Positions 1 through 11,827 of a DNA stretch of 64,000 nucleotides are shown one piece after another. The notes beneath the pieces were generated by a model. The model saw only the letters and a program-made list of their open reading frames with translations, made no database searches and had not been told where the DNA came from. The position numbers and the translations under genes were made by a program. The stretch comes from Lichtheimia corymbifera B2541 (Eukaryota; Mucoromycota; Mucoromycetes; Mucorales; Lichtheimiaceae): positions 30,257-94,256 of the forward strand of contig JNEU01000657.1 in NCBI GenBank assembly GCA_000697475.1, written 5' to 3'. Each line of letters starts with the position of its first letter. Positions within the stretch are counted from its first letter, which is position 1.

Positions 1-626
1 TTGCGCACGAACGGAGGAAAGAGTGATAGAATTCTTGTTGGGATGATCCAAAGACTGATAGATTGGTACATAGTGATCCGAAAAGTGATGGGATGACGGC
101 TGCATCAGCAACACTAAGTCTTCTTAGATACCAGCAAGCATACCCACCTGGCATTGGCAACATGAGAAGACATCAAGGCATGAGTAATTATGTATGCAGA
201 AGATGGTAAAATATGAAAACGAAAAAAGTAAACGAGGATGACAAGAGGATGAAGCAGATCCCGCGTTAAAAAAGAGAAGCGAATACACACAACATAGAGA
301 CGCGCCGTATCTTTCACTCGTGTGATAATGTTGCTCGTGCTTTTACATCTACGGCTTCAACATCATGCACCCATAATCTCCCCTCCCTCAACCTTATCAT
401 TGGTAGACCTCTTCATCCGTCATCACTTTTTTATTGTATTTTACAATCCATCTACTGTATCCATTGCATTGTGCTTATATGGCTAAACTTCTGAACCAGC
501 AGTTGGAACTCATACGTGTCAATAAGCAATGCCTTGTGTAACGTGATTTGAATTTCGGTCGTGGCGGCATGCCAATGGGGATGGGATGCCAACTGCTTTT
601 GGTTTCCATCGATACACGCTTGCTCA
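1..626. other. Intergenic, left edge of window
   Basis: No supportable gene is seen before the SDF2-like start. The open frames here are short, lack family similarity and have no usable splice sites. The last few hundred bases presumably hold the promoter of the SDF2-like gene. I could not pick a clear TATA box. Confidence 0.4.
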
Positions 627-1607
627 ATGAAGTTGAATCTCCTCGCATTGGCCATTGTACCTTTGGCATGGGCTGCATCCAATGTACCTGAAGTGGAAGA
701 TGGTAAGTCATAAATTCCATCCACTCCTTTTAACATCCATCGCTTACTCGTTATTGAATATGGGGGGAATCGATCAGGCTTTGAAATGGTGACTTGTGGC
801 AGCATGGTCAAGATTACGAGTCAGTCTACTGGATACAAGTTGCATTCACACGGCGTTGCTTATGGTATAGGATTGCATTGGATGATGTCGTTGGTTGTTG
901 TACCTGAGCGCTGAATCATGTTGGGGGATTTCGATAGGAAGTGGATCACAGCAGCAATCCATCACTGCGTTTCCCGAGGATGATGATAGCAACAGCTATT
1001 GGATCGTACGAGCTGCTGTAGGCAAACAATGCAAGCGAGGGTAATCTGTCATGATGAACAAAGGGAAGGAAAGGTGAACCATATTGATATATGTCAATGA
1101 TTAGGGAACCCGTACCATGTGGATCAGATATTCGTCTTCAACATGCCAATACAAAAGCCTATTTACACAGCCATCAGCATATTTCTCCCTTATCGCATCA
1201 GCAAGAAGTCAGCTGCTTTGATGGAGAGGATACAGGTAACATACGATGAAAAAGGATGAGCATCGGACAACAGCCTCACATGGTGGAAAACTAGGTGATG
1301 ATTGGAAAGTGCAATGTTCAAGTTCAAGTACCAAGCATTGGCTTCGTGAAGAACCTGTACAATTTGTGCATGTGGATACCAAGTACTATTTGTCATCAAG
1401 CGCACAACACAAGTATGGCCAGCCTATTCCTGGTCAACTCGAAGTAGCAGCTGCCAAATCATCCTCCAAGAACACAAAATGGATGGCACAGGTAACACAA
1501 GAAAATGGATACAATGGAAATGGATGCATAATTGACTATTCGAAAACTTTTTATGTATGTGTATTGTGTGTGTGTGTGAATAGGAGGGCGTCTATTTTAC
1601 AGCCTAA
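627..1607 (+). CDS. SDF2: SDF2-like MIR-domain ER protein
   Basis: Six exons: 627-702, 778-864, 938-1040, 1105-1235, 1295-1491, 1584-1607, giving 205 residues; animal SDF2 has about 211. The protein opens with a short signal peptide (MKLNLLALAIVPLAWAA). MIR motifs then fill the rest: VTCGSMVKI, KLHSHGVAYGSGSQQQS, SNSYWIVR, CGSDIRLQHANT, HSHQHISPLS and VQFVHVDTKYYLSSS are the family landmarks in the family order. SDF2 proteins are soluble ER-lumen factors linked to chaperone complexes and, through the MIR fold, related to protein O-mannosyltransferases. Every exon junction keeps frame. The last exon is only eight codons (EGVYFTA and stop). Odd point: no HDEL/KDEL-type ER retention tail is visible. 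It converges with mL44, 43 nt away. Confidence 0.9.
1565..1578. repeat. (TG)n microsatellite in last intron of SDF2-like gene
   Basis: A short TG run lies just upstream of the GAATAG acceptor of the final intron (1492-1583). It lies where the polypyrimidine tract would normally be. Confidence 0.7.
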
Positions 1608-1650
1608 TGAAGAAGGGGTCTTTTTTTTACGGTCTTTTTTTTCTCTTATT

Positions 1651-2616
1651 TTAAACGATGGCTTCAGTTGTGCCCAATACGGGGGGCTTGTAATTGTCGA
1701 CATGGTTTGCATCCGATGGCAGCATGAAATCCTTTTCTTCTTTACCATAGTGACTGATCAATGCATCTTGACAAGCCTATTGTGTATCCAATAAAACCCA
1801 CATGATTAGAGACATAAAAGAGTGCTCACTCCTCCCACACTTACTCTGAATTCTGCCATCTTGAGAGAGGATCCAAAACCTTCGCCCAACTTTGTCTCAC
1901 CAGAAAAGACGCCAATGACATAAACAGGAGCACTGGAATGACGACCGGTCTCGGAAAGCAACCGGGAGACGGGTGCTTCCTTTCCAAGTTTGCGAATGAG
2001 AGCAGAGAGATATCGCTTAGGGTCATTGAATTTGACGAGGGGTCGTACGTCGAGGTCACGTGATAGGATGTGTGCATGGACTAATTTTTTGGCAGCATCG
2101 AAACCTTGTTCCTTGTACACAGCACCCACAAGTGCATATAAACATTCACCCAATGCGACCGATTGAACAGTGCTACGATCCCAACGCATGACATCCTGTA
2201 ATCCGAGCTGTGTGCCGACCTTGGATACGGATTTGTAGACGAGATGTGACTGAATCACCTTGTTCAAGCCCTCCATGTGCATGTTGGGATATTTGCTGTG
2301 ATAATATTCGGTGACAAAGAGACCTGTTGCTCGTTTACCTATTACCCACCCAACCATCTCCATCAGTAACGTGTGCTTTTACAAGTTCCTTTATATATAT
2401 ATCACACTCACCAAGAAGCACCAAATCTTGATTGCCCTTATTCTCCTCTGCCGACGAGTGCGTCACAGCTTGCTCAAGCACAGCAGGATTCAACGACTGC
2501 AAACCAATACGTGCGCCAAATGCTGATAGTGCAGAATCGATCTTGGGAGCAATGGCTTCTTGTTGTCTGACAGCCGATCGAGCATGGATGGCACGGGTTG
2601 CTAAATTGAAAAACAT
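1651..2616 (-). CDS. mrpl44: Mitochondrial ribosomal protein mL44 (RNase III-like)
   Basis: Three exons on the minus strand: 2616-2412, 2338-1845, 1776-1651, giving 274 residues. The N-terminus (MFFNLATRAIHARSAV) is basic and fits mitochondrial import. It is followed by an RNase III-like fold (LNPAVLEQAVTHSS, LVLLGKRATGLFVTEYY, ALVGAVYKEQGFDAAKK) and a C-terminal dsRNA-binding region (VYVIGVFSGETKLGEGFG, SSLKMAEFRACQDALISHY). This is the architecture of yeast Mrpl3/human MRPL44 in the large mitoribosomal subunit. The acidic residues of active RNase III around the NERLEFLGD signature are absent, as expected for a structural paralogue. Introns of 68 and 73 nt are canonical. Confidence 0.93.
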
Positions 2617-3420
2617 GGCAAGGTTGGTACGATCGTCTCAATTTTACGTATATCGAAATGGTGCTCTAACCTCGGAAGCATGCTGGTGTGGAGGTGTGGA
2701 CGCGGGACAATGCTCGAAACATGCTTGGATATCAATAGTGCAAAGAGAGGAGAGACAAGCTGAATTTTGTGTCAAAGAAGACAGGCCCCAACAAAACTAC
2801 GTCACATTGGTCAACCATTTCCACCCACTCGCTTTATCCTTGACTGACAACATTATAAAGAAATTCCTTGTGGTCTCTTGTCGGCTTGAAAACAACTCTC
2901 CTGTATCCATGGCAACCATATATTCAATAGCAACAGTGGTGCAGCTTAGAAAGACATGTGGTGTGGCTTGTTCTTGCCCTCAGGACGATGATGTAGCTAG
3001 TATATAGATTGCCATCAGCTCATTTATGTTTTCGAATAAACGTTGTTATACTACCTTGATACGGAGAAAGTGCATGCATTTGAATTCTCTTTTGTGCGTA
3101 GTTATGCTAGTGTGGTGAATGCTGAGTTGCATTGATCGTTCACACATGGATGATCCAGGCCGATGTTGTTTACTAAAGCCGATACGTTGTCATCATGTTA
3201 TAGAGAGCATATATATAACCCATGTATGATCCATCCGATCCCTGACACTGATCGCTCTTTCTCTTTGACCACCCATAACAGCCCACAAACAAGAATAACC
3301 ATAATCAAGCCAATGAGGATATATAAAACGTGTTGATGTATGCGAAAAGATGCGAGATAAATAAAAGAAAGAGGATGTAGTAGTAAGTTAAAAAAAGAGA
3401 TATGATCGAGTAGCGCGATA
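2617..3420. other. Intergenic between mL44 and the bZIP gene
   Basis: About 800 bp holding the mL44 promoter on the left and the 3' region of the bZIP gene on the right. A plus-strand open frame (2432-3007) runs antisense to mL44 exon 1 but has no family likeness. Nothing else is recognised. Confidence 0.4.
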
Positions 3421-4845
3421 TTAAATGCGTTGGATCGCTGTTGATGGTGAGGACTCTGTTGAAGTTGGTGGATATTGAGTGATTGTGTCAGAATGTGGTA
3501 TAGGTCGATTGATCGCTTCCAGCACAGCTTGTGGATTCAAAGGACACGACATATGTTCTTGTAACAAAGATTTCAAATGGAAGATTTCTTCACGTAGTCT
3601 TGCAGTTTCCATCTTGAGCTGCTCATTCGTGGCTGTCAAATACTCTGCACTACTTTGCAAATCTTGTACCCATTGCTTTTTACGCTGTCGACATTTGAAG
3701 GCAGCTAAAAAGGAGATCCCAATAAGTCTTCTGTGTGCGCCGCTTTTCCAATCCAATCCAATCCAAACCTTGACGATTTCTTTCCAAAAAGTTTTTACGT
3801 TTTTCTTCATCGTCGACATATTTGGTTTGTGCACGACGTTTGATACTAGGATGTTCATGAATGATCTCGGCTGTTGTTGTTGATGGTTGTGGTTGTGGTG
3901 GTGTAACATGAGCGGAAGTTGGATATTTTCGTTTCACAAAAGAACTCGATGGAGGCGGCGGCGGGAATTCGTCATTGGATGATGGCGCCACTTGACCAGT
4001 CGTTTCCCGTCCTGGTGCTTGTGCTGATGATGGTGCTACGATAGCGGAAGCGGGTGAAGTGGATGCAGGATAATTATACATGGATGTCGATGATACCATT
4101 TGCGCACGGTCCACAATAGCGGATGATGTCGATGGAATGACTTCATATTTCATCATGCTGCCTGATCGTTGATGATACGCTTTTAAATAATAAAAGTCAC
4201 TCCTTGCCCTATCCTCTGTAGTACTCCTCCTCCTCAACTTACAAGAATGATGATCTCTTGATCGTTTATCTTCTGCAGGACCCGTCAACATGGATGGTGA
4301 TAAAGGTCCACTGCGTAAAGAATCCCAAATGATTTCATCCTTTCGAGAAATGACACCACGAGTTGGACTATCGATAGCTGCCAATGGAGGTAATATGCGA
4401 CGATTGCTGTTGCTGTTGCTGTTGTTACCCAGGGTTCGGTTATCCTCCTTGTCAATACCACTGGAAAAACTTTGCTCAAAAGGATTGGGCTCCTCATCCA
4501 ACTTTGTTGTTCGTGGGAGTGTGGCATAAGTCGACGGCAATGATTCGGTTGCAACAGAAGGCGAGGGGTCCGTAGGAGAAGTGGATGTGTGGCTATTATC
4601 AAGCAAGGGACATTCTAGAAACATAAACGTCGTTACCTATCATTCATGGTATTTGTATATAACATACCTCGTGCATTGTTGCTCGATGGGTTGACATTGG
4701 AAGTTGCAAGATCAGGCACTGCCGTTGCTGGGTATTGTTGTTGGCCTAAACTGCCTTCACGACCACTGCCTTTGTTGCCTTCCGACGACGTTGATGCTGC
4801 AAAAAGTGTTGCCATTTCATTTGACGGTGCTGCGATCATGAACAA
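3421..4845 (-). CDS. bZIP transcription factor, Atf1/Aft1 (ATF/CREB) type
   Basis: Four exons: 4845-4668, 4614-4243, 4179-3769, 3704-3421, giving 414 residues. The bZIP is near the C-terminus: basic region RNRQAAFKCRQRKKQW followed by heptad leucines (LQSSAEYLTATNEQLKMET). The N-terminal half carries two blocks typical of Atf1-like stress factors: NPFEQSFS near residue 103 and WDSLRSGPLSPSMLTGP near residue 156, matching the Aft1 osmotic-stress and HRA regions. The middle is Ser/Pro/Thr-rich and disordered. Known family members bind CRE sites and act downstream of Sty1/Hog1-type MAP kinases. The basic region is split by an intron (3705-3768) with a weak GTTTGG donor, but splicing there restores the invariant N-x2-AA-x-KCR core. 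Intron 2 (63 nt) is in frame and free of stops. Confidence 0.9.
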
Positions 4846-7294
4846 ACGAGACGCCCGAGAAAGAAAGCAAAAGGAAAAAGGAAAAAATAGTGCTTGTAAA
4901 AAGCGCCCACTTCAGCGAGTTCAGGCTGACAAACAAGTGGAGGGAGAAAAGAAAGTGAGAGAGAGCGAGATGCGTACTGGAGGATAACAGTGTGTTTCGT
5001 CGAATGACTCCGAATCGAGAGTGGGTAACACATCTTCAAAAGACACATGCCAAATACCCAACACTTGCAACTTTATAGATAGTTTGAATATCAACAACAA
5101 GCTGGATGCTCTATCTCATGGATCAACATCATAGTTGCTGTGGTCCCCAAACGCTTTGACAGCCCATTGCATTGCATACTCAAACTCAGTGACAGCTTGA
5201 TTGGATATCTGATGTTCCTTTCTTTACTATCCCACCCAATCACACAAGCTTGCAGGCATACAACTTGCAAGCAAGAATAATCACACCACTTGAAGGGACA
5301 CGTCTTGTAATCCACCTTTGATGCAGCAAATATGGATATCAAATACTACTTTTCTTCGTATCACCATGGAAAGACCTAGATCTCATCATCATTGCTCCAG
5401 GTGACACTTTTGTATCAATAGGATCATCCTATTGGTCACATCTCTTTACTTTTACTGTACTCATCTATAAATTGCCTTCGATCTTTGAGGCTTAAGGTTG
5501 ACATCTCGCAAGCTGATAGACACCTCCTGCCTCTTTCCTTCCTCTTTTGAATGATGTATACAATTCAACATTATTTGGGGATTATCAATAGCATTTATCC
5601 ATACTCGCATTAGCAATTAGGATGGACTTCCCTTTTGGGGATGTTCTTTGTCTTTGATAATGAAATCATCTTCTGTTGGTTAAAATTAATAATGATCAGC
5701 GATAGTAGTAGACAATGGATGTGCCCATTATCATTTACATGTATTTGCTTTGCACGCCCAATGGCATCCTGCGTCCTATTTCAAATGCTTTGAAAATATG
5801 CTCTCGCTCTTTTTAATCTCTTACTTTATCTCTCTTTATACCATTATAATGATTCTTGGTAGCTAAACGTTAGTAAACGATGCAAAAGTTCCCTTTTTTT
5901 CATAAGGGCAAAGCTGACAAAAATAAAACTCGGACCACGCATGACTATTACCGAGTTCAGCTCCGTTTCGAGTACGTATCTGGACCCCGTATTACATGTA
6001 TCTTCTTGGTTCATGATGCATAAACCATCCAGGTTGTCATACGCAGTAGTGCGATACTACTAGTCATACTAATAGCTGGCGGAGTCCAGTATTTTTAGGA
6101 CCTATCTGGTAGAAAAAAAGTGGCGACGATATCAAATCACACCACCCATTGGTATAGGATTTGGCAATGCCAATCCCCCACAATATACGTTGAAAGGATC
6201 GACTTTTGTAAACCAAAGCACGCAAAACGGTGTCACTGAGGTCATCGTTGGTCCCAGGTACGTATCCTCGTTTGTGTAACCTTTGCCATTCTCGCGTGTG
6301 CATATGGCTCATCCGGTTGTCCCGTTTGGCATTTTTGATAAAACTACTTTTTTTCCTGTATCAGTTATAGGTATCAGGAACGCCTACTGAATGCAAATGG
6401 CATGGATGGGTGTATCGAGGAAAAATTATTTTGGGCTACTCGTGAGAACGATCATGGATATGTTATCAGATCTTCATTTTCGACAACTATTGTGTAACCA
6501 AGATAGAATGGCAACAGCCTAAAATGCGATGTTTTGTGTATATTTGTGTATCAACCAGCTCACAACACCGTCAGACAAAGGGCATCTGTGTTGTGCTATG
6601 TATGCTGCACCCCATCATGTATGCCTTGACTTTCCATCATAGGAATATACTACATGAATCTAATTCTTAGGGTGTGTCTCATGTCCTCCTCCTCCAAGTC
6701 ATCAGCTTCCTCACTTTGCGATGGGATACATAAAGAGAAAAAGAGGGTGAGGGAAAAAAACATCCTTGTTTGTTGCAGACTGGTTAATATAGCGTCAGGT
6801 GTTTTTGCTTGTGCATTACAGGTGTGCGTGTGTGTGGTTTTTCTTTTCTATCATTTGCATATGAAATGGTGGAGAATGGATGGAACGATATAAAAAGACC
6901 CGCCATATTATTATCTGATAGGAAGATGCGGGTAGTGGTGTTGGTGGTAGTTGAAAATGATAGAAAAATGCATAAGGGTATACGAATGGTTACGCAAGAA
7001 GCAATCAGTGATGGGTTTAGTAGTGGCAGTCAGCGGGGGGCTAATGGCATGATCTGATAATCGAGAGGAGCCACAAAATTGGGGGACATGAATGTCATCA
7101 GATACGAAGGTGAACGACACTGTGATTGGACAACCAGTATATCTCGTCTCCCAAGCAACTCATCAGATAAAACAAAAACACCTATTTGCATAGTCGTACG
7201 TGATAATGCGTGCGTGGTCGATATAAAAGCTGATCATCTTGATGATTGGCATGATTACTTTCCACATTTCTTTTTTACATTCCCCTTTATCATT
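4846..7294. other. Long divergent intergenic region, bZIP / PPR
   Basis: About 2.4 kb between two divergently transcribed genes. I see only short unsupported frames, including a minus-strand 82-codon frame at 6064-6312 that resembles nothing I know. The bZIP promoter presumably occupies the left part; long upstream regions are common for stress regulators. No tRNA or transposon ends were recognised. Confidence 0.4.
7222..7228 (+). promoter_or_regulatory. TATA box candidate for the PPR gene
   Basis: The sequence TATAAAA lies about 70 bp upstream of the ATG at 7295. This supports that ATG over the in-frame upstream codons at 7079-7090, which would lie upstream of the expected transcript start. 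Confidence 0.5.
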
Positions 7295-10200
7295 ATGCAT
7301 ATCTCTACCGCACAACATCATAGCGTTTCATCAACATCCACACATCACTGCAACAAGCGAAAAAAGTCATCTACACAACACCATCGTCATCGTCAAGGTG
7401 GACGAAGACAACACAAGACGTCTATGCATACATCATCCAGTGAGAATGATAGTAGCAGTAGCACTAGCGGCGATGATGACGATGAGCTCTTCCTTCTCAC
7501 ACCTCCACCATCACCCCCTGCTTCTCCACAATTACTGTCCAGCAAGGATGAGACACGTGTGGCAGATGAACGACTGCTGGCAGCCAAGCGTCAAGGCCAA
7601 CTTCGAGCCGTGATGAATGAATTTGCAGCCATCAAACGCCAAGGATACGTGTTGAGCGAACGAACTTATAGTATTGTGTTGGATGCACATACCACATTGC
7701 GACGCGAAGGATCCCCAATGACACATATGTTACAAGGTAAGAACTTATTTTATGAAGGCTATATCTATAATAGGTGACTGACATATGACTCCCTTTATTA
7801 GTATATGAAGAGATGCTAGCTGCTGGTATTGAAACAAGTGCCAATACATATTCAGTGATGATTCGAGCATTGTGCAAGCGAGATATCGAGGTCCAAAAGA
7901 CGATTGCCATGTTGAAGCGCCAATCAGAAAGAGCGGGTGGATTTGTTGTGGGGAGCAGCCGTAAGCACCAACAACAGCAGGATGACCTTGTTCAATTACA
8001 GCAAGAAGGCAACGCGAAAAAGGCACTTGGATTATTTGACAAGGCACTTGCACAAGGATGTATCCACGAGTTGCAGATGGATGCTTTCAATCAACTGTTG
8101 CGCGTCTTGTCCCATCATGGTGATACAACGGGTGCTATGCATGTATACGACCAAATGGATGCCATGCCAAAGTCGAGTGTCACCTATGCAGCTCTTATCA
8201 ACTTGTTCGGCCGTGTGGGTGATATCGATGCTGCTCTTGTCTACTTTGATCAATACATTTCTTCCACCACCACCGACACTCCATGCTGCCACGTTTACAC
8301 CGCATTGGTTGACGCCTATCTCAAATGTGGTCTTGTTGACAAGGCACTTCACACCGTCACCCATGCCATTCCCGCCAACCGTGTCAAGATCACCACCATT
8401 CCATACAATGCTATTATCCGCCATTACTGTGCTCATGACCGAATGCCCGATGCCGAGACGTTGGTGGCGAATATGGCGGTAGCACCTGATTCGAGCAGCT
8501 ACGGTCCTATTCTTTCAGCATATTGTCAAGCAAATGATTTCAACAAGGCAAACGAGCTCTATGCATGCTTACTTCGCACCGATATCAGCAAAGCGTATGG
8601 CAACTTGGCCAACTATGCCTTGTTATGTCTTCGTCACGGTGATCCTGCCAAGGCTCTCGAGGTGGTCAATGATATGCGCTGTGCAGGCTTGGAACCTGAC
8701 GCAGTACTCTCGGAACAAATTATCATGTGCTTTTTGCAACAAGGACTGGTCAAGGATGCAACAAGTGCTTTGGACAAGGTGATCCGTGTCATGTCAACTC
8801 GCTCCATTACCAAAGCTACGCCAAGACTCACCCATACTGCAGCTTGCATTACTGATGCGATCGATGGAAAGGATGGATGGTTGGATCTATTGGCAGTAGC
8901 ACGAGCCCTCTTGAACGGTGCAGTGCAGCTACCTACCGCATTGGCTGATCGTATTGTCACGTGTTACCAGCAAAAGGAGGAGGCTAGTGATTCAGATATC
9001 GTATTGGAAGCAGCTCTTGGATGCACCTGCCTCAAGGATGAACAAGCATTCGCCGCCTTTGTTCTGGGTGTACAACAACGTAGCACATCTCAAGTGTCTC
9101 AGGATCTGATATTGCGCGTGCTTGCACGTTTGGATGGCAAGAATGCAACCCTTTGGAAGAATGCCTTTGATCAGCAACAGCAGCAACAGCAAGCCATGAT
9201 GAACCCACAACAAGCTTCTGAATGTATCTCCAAGCAAGTCATGCGTGCTGTGGTAGCTGGCGATGTGATGGAGGCTGTGAGGATTGTGCGTGAAGAGTTG
9301 GTAGCCAAGGAGATTGTACCTGCCCCTGAAACGATGAGAGATGCCATTGCATTGGCTGGCAAGCAAGGTCACCTGTCATCAGCACACACAATGTATGAGC
9401 TCAGCATGCGGATGTATCAAGAGCATTTGGATCAAGAACGGGCACAAAAGGCAGTGTACATGGCAACGAACAGCATCTTGATTGGCCATGCACAGCAAGG
9501 CGATATGGTTCAAGCCAAGGAGTATTATGATGCTATCAAGCGCATGGGTCAATATCCTGATGGCAATGCTTATGCAAGTCTCTTACTCGGCATGGCTCAC
9601 AGCGCAAACACCACCGATGAAGCAGCCGATGCACTTATCATTTATGACGAGGCGAAGCGTCATCACGTCAAGCCTACCACCTTTTTCTACAATGTTGTCA
9701 TTTCCAAGCTCGCCAAAGCTCGTAAATTGGAGCCTGCTTTACGTTTATTCGATGAGATGCAACGACTCTTCAAGCTTACGCCTAATATCATTACCTATGG
9801 TGCTGTGATCTCGGCTTGTGTGAGGGCAGGTTCTGAGGCTCATGCTTGCCGTCTCTTTGATGAGATGTTGCTTCGACGTCGTGGCGGTTGTCAAGATGAG
9901 TTACGGATTGGTCCTTTCAACAACATGATTCAATTTTACGTTCGTCAGCAGCCTGATCGTCCACGTGCCTTGTTTTATTTTGAGCAACTCAAGAAATACA
10001 ACATCCAACCTTCGGCCCATACTTACAAGCTTTTGTTGGAGGCTTATTCCACCATTGCACCTTTCGACATGGATGCAGCTCACCACCTTCTTGATCATGT
10101 GATTGCTCGACCTCAACCAACCCATTATGCTACTCTTATTTATGCTTATGGAACCATCCACAAAGACATTCATCGTGCACAGCAAGTATTCGATCAAGTC

Positions 10201-10602
10201 GTCCCCAGCAACCAGGATGTGGAAGTTGTGTACCAAGCCATGCTCGATACACTTATTTCGAATGACCAATTGGAACGTGCCGAGCAAGTCTACAAGCAAA
10301 TGAGTCGTCGTATCACCAACAAGAGCTCGTCACCTTACATTGAAAACCTGTTATTGCGTGGTTATGGTCAACGCGGCTGGATTAGCAAGGCTGAAGAACT
10401 ATTTGAACGTATGTCGGATGATAAGTCTTCTTCACCCAAGGGTACTGTGGTGCGCGAACCATCCACTTATGAAGCTATGGTGCGTGCTTATCTTGACAAC
10501 AACCTTGTCCCCAAGGCCAAATGTATCCTCGATCGCATGATGTCTCGCCAATTTCCCGATAGGGTCGTGGCTTCTGTAGCTGCATTGATCCTCGCTCATT
10601 AA
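7295..10602 (+). CDS. Large pentatricopeptide repeat (PPR) protein
   Basis: Two exons, 7295-7736 and 7802-10602, give about 1080 residues. The N-terminus is His/Ser-rich with an acidic stretch (SGDDDDELFLL). Most of the rest is tandem 35-residue helical-hairpin repeats, for example TYAALINLFGRVGDIDAALV, VYTALVDAYLKCGLVDKAL, TYGAVISACVRAGSEAHACR and TYEAMVRAYLDNNLVPKAK. PPR proteins usually bind organellar RNA in a sequence-specific way; in fungi they act in mitochondrial RNA processing or translation, so a mitochondrial role is inferred. A poly-Gln run near 9170-9190 interrupts the array. The repeat number exceeds most fungal PPR proteins I know. I cannot assign an orthologue. Confidence 0.88.
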
Positions 10603-11072
10603 TCTCATCCTCCTCCTCCCATTCATTCCCTTCTATCATTTGTATATATCTTACTACTCCATCTATGACTGTTTATATATGCCCATTTCAAATAAATCTT
10701 GCCTGTACATACAATGAAAATGATGCAGTTATACACATGTATTGTAAAAGTGTATTAGATCAACCATTATTAATAAAAAAGAAGAATACAAGGTATATAG
10801 CTATATTTCTATTTGCAGTGGAATGAGGGAGAGAAAGCACCTCACTCTCGTGTTTCTATAGGATTGTTCTGGATCATCGCACCGCCTGAATCCATGGTGA
10901 CGTGCCATCCAACTTTTCTACCAGTCCTTTCCGACAATCGATATCCATTACCAACGAATACATGTGTATGCGTGTGTGTGTGTGTGTCCTGCACATGGTT
11001 CCCTTCCCTGAGACTGGACACTGGTGATGTTTGGTGTGCGTGTGTATGTGTGCGTCTATGGATCCGTAATGA
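10603..11072. other. Convergent 3' intergenic, PPR / DUF1746
   Basis: 470 bp shared by two gene ends. It holds an AATAAA signal (10691-10696) for the PPR transcript and a GT microsatellite at 10972-10987. No gene is seen. Confidence 0.5.
10691..10696 (+). terminator. AATAAA polyadenylation signal of the PPR gene
   Basis: A canonical AATAAA lies about 90 bp after the PPR stop codon, in an AT-rich stretch with a second AATAAA-like site downstream. Inferred from position only. Confidence 0.5.
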
Positions 11073-11827
11073 TTATACCGGTAATCGATCGATTGGGTCT
11101 TGTTCCTGGGGTGTTGGCTGCATAATGGATTGCAAGGATGACTTGAGTTCAATCTCCATCACCATATCATCGGTACGATAAAATGGATCACGATCATCTT
11201 GTTGTTCTTCTCGATTCCTTGATGAATTTGAAGATGGAAGCATCAATGTAAGTGTTTCAGCACCGAGAGCGGGAACCAATGCTGGAGGTACAGGGACCGT
11301 AGTAGCAACGAGATCATTTTGCAGTGACAAATTGAAGGTCATAAAGATGCGTATCATTTGTAATGCATAGATCATCAAATCCAACCATATCAGCCGTAGT
11401 ATACTCGCATGCGTCACTATCACACACCATATCCGTATTAATGATAATGTCGAGTCATCCTCTCTTGCATACTTACCGTTGCCAACAAAGTCAATCAGGA
11501 TGCCAGGTTGCCCCGGTTCACTCAAGCCATGTATCAATATACATATCCCAAGCTCGGCTGTTACGACACCAGTTGCTGTTCGTAGTGTTCGTGGCAATGC
11601 CCTTGATGAAAGCAGCGGCTAATAAAGACAACACGCCATCAGTTGAACATAGTTTTGGTGGGTGGGGGGGAGGTAGTCATGGTGACTATGCATAAGTATA
11701 CCAGTTGTAAAAAGACACGAAAGATGAGAAGGAGTAAGCTTGCATCCAGAAAGTAAATGTACACAAAGTGATAGTATAAAAGTGAATCAAGCGACTTTAT
11801 AACATGAAGCTTGCTTTGGATGCCCAT
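11073..11827 (-). CDS. DUF1746-family membrane protein (Dsc4-like candidate)
   Basis: Three exons: 11827-11702, 11618-11477, 11416-11073, giving 203 residues. The first part has hydrophobic segments and the signature blocks of the fungal DUF1746 family: SLDSLLYY, FVYIYFLDASLLLL, FLQLPLLSSRALPR, then ILIDFVGN and LIWLDLMIYALQMIR. The C-terminal third is polar and ends in a charged tail. DUF1746 proteins are ER/Golgi membrane proteins; I recall fission yeast Dsc4 of the Dsc E3 ligase belonging here, but I cannot confirm the assignment. The ATG at 11827 is chosen because family proteins begin close to the SLDSL block; an in-frame ATG at 11926 would add 33 residues. The second intron (60 nt) is in frame and has no stop. 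Confidence 0.75.

Noticed and set aside
2432..3007. 191-codon plus-strand frame over and beyond mL44 exon 1
   Set aside because: It runs antisense to a well-supported exon, has no family likeness and low-quality composition.
6064..6312. 82-codon minus-strand frame in the bZIP/PPR intergenic region
   Set aside because: No recognisable domain, no splice partners and no second copy in the window.
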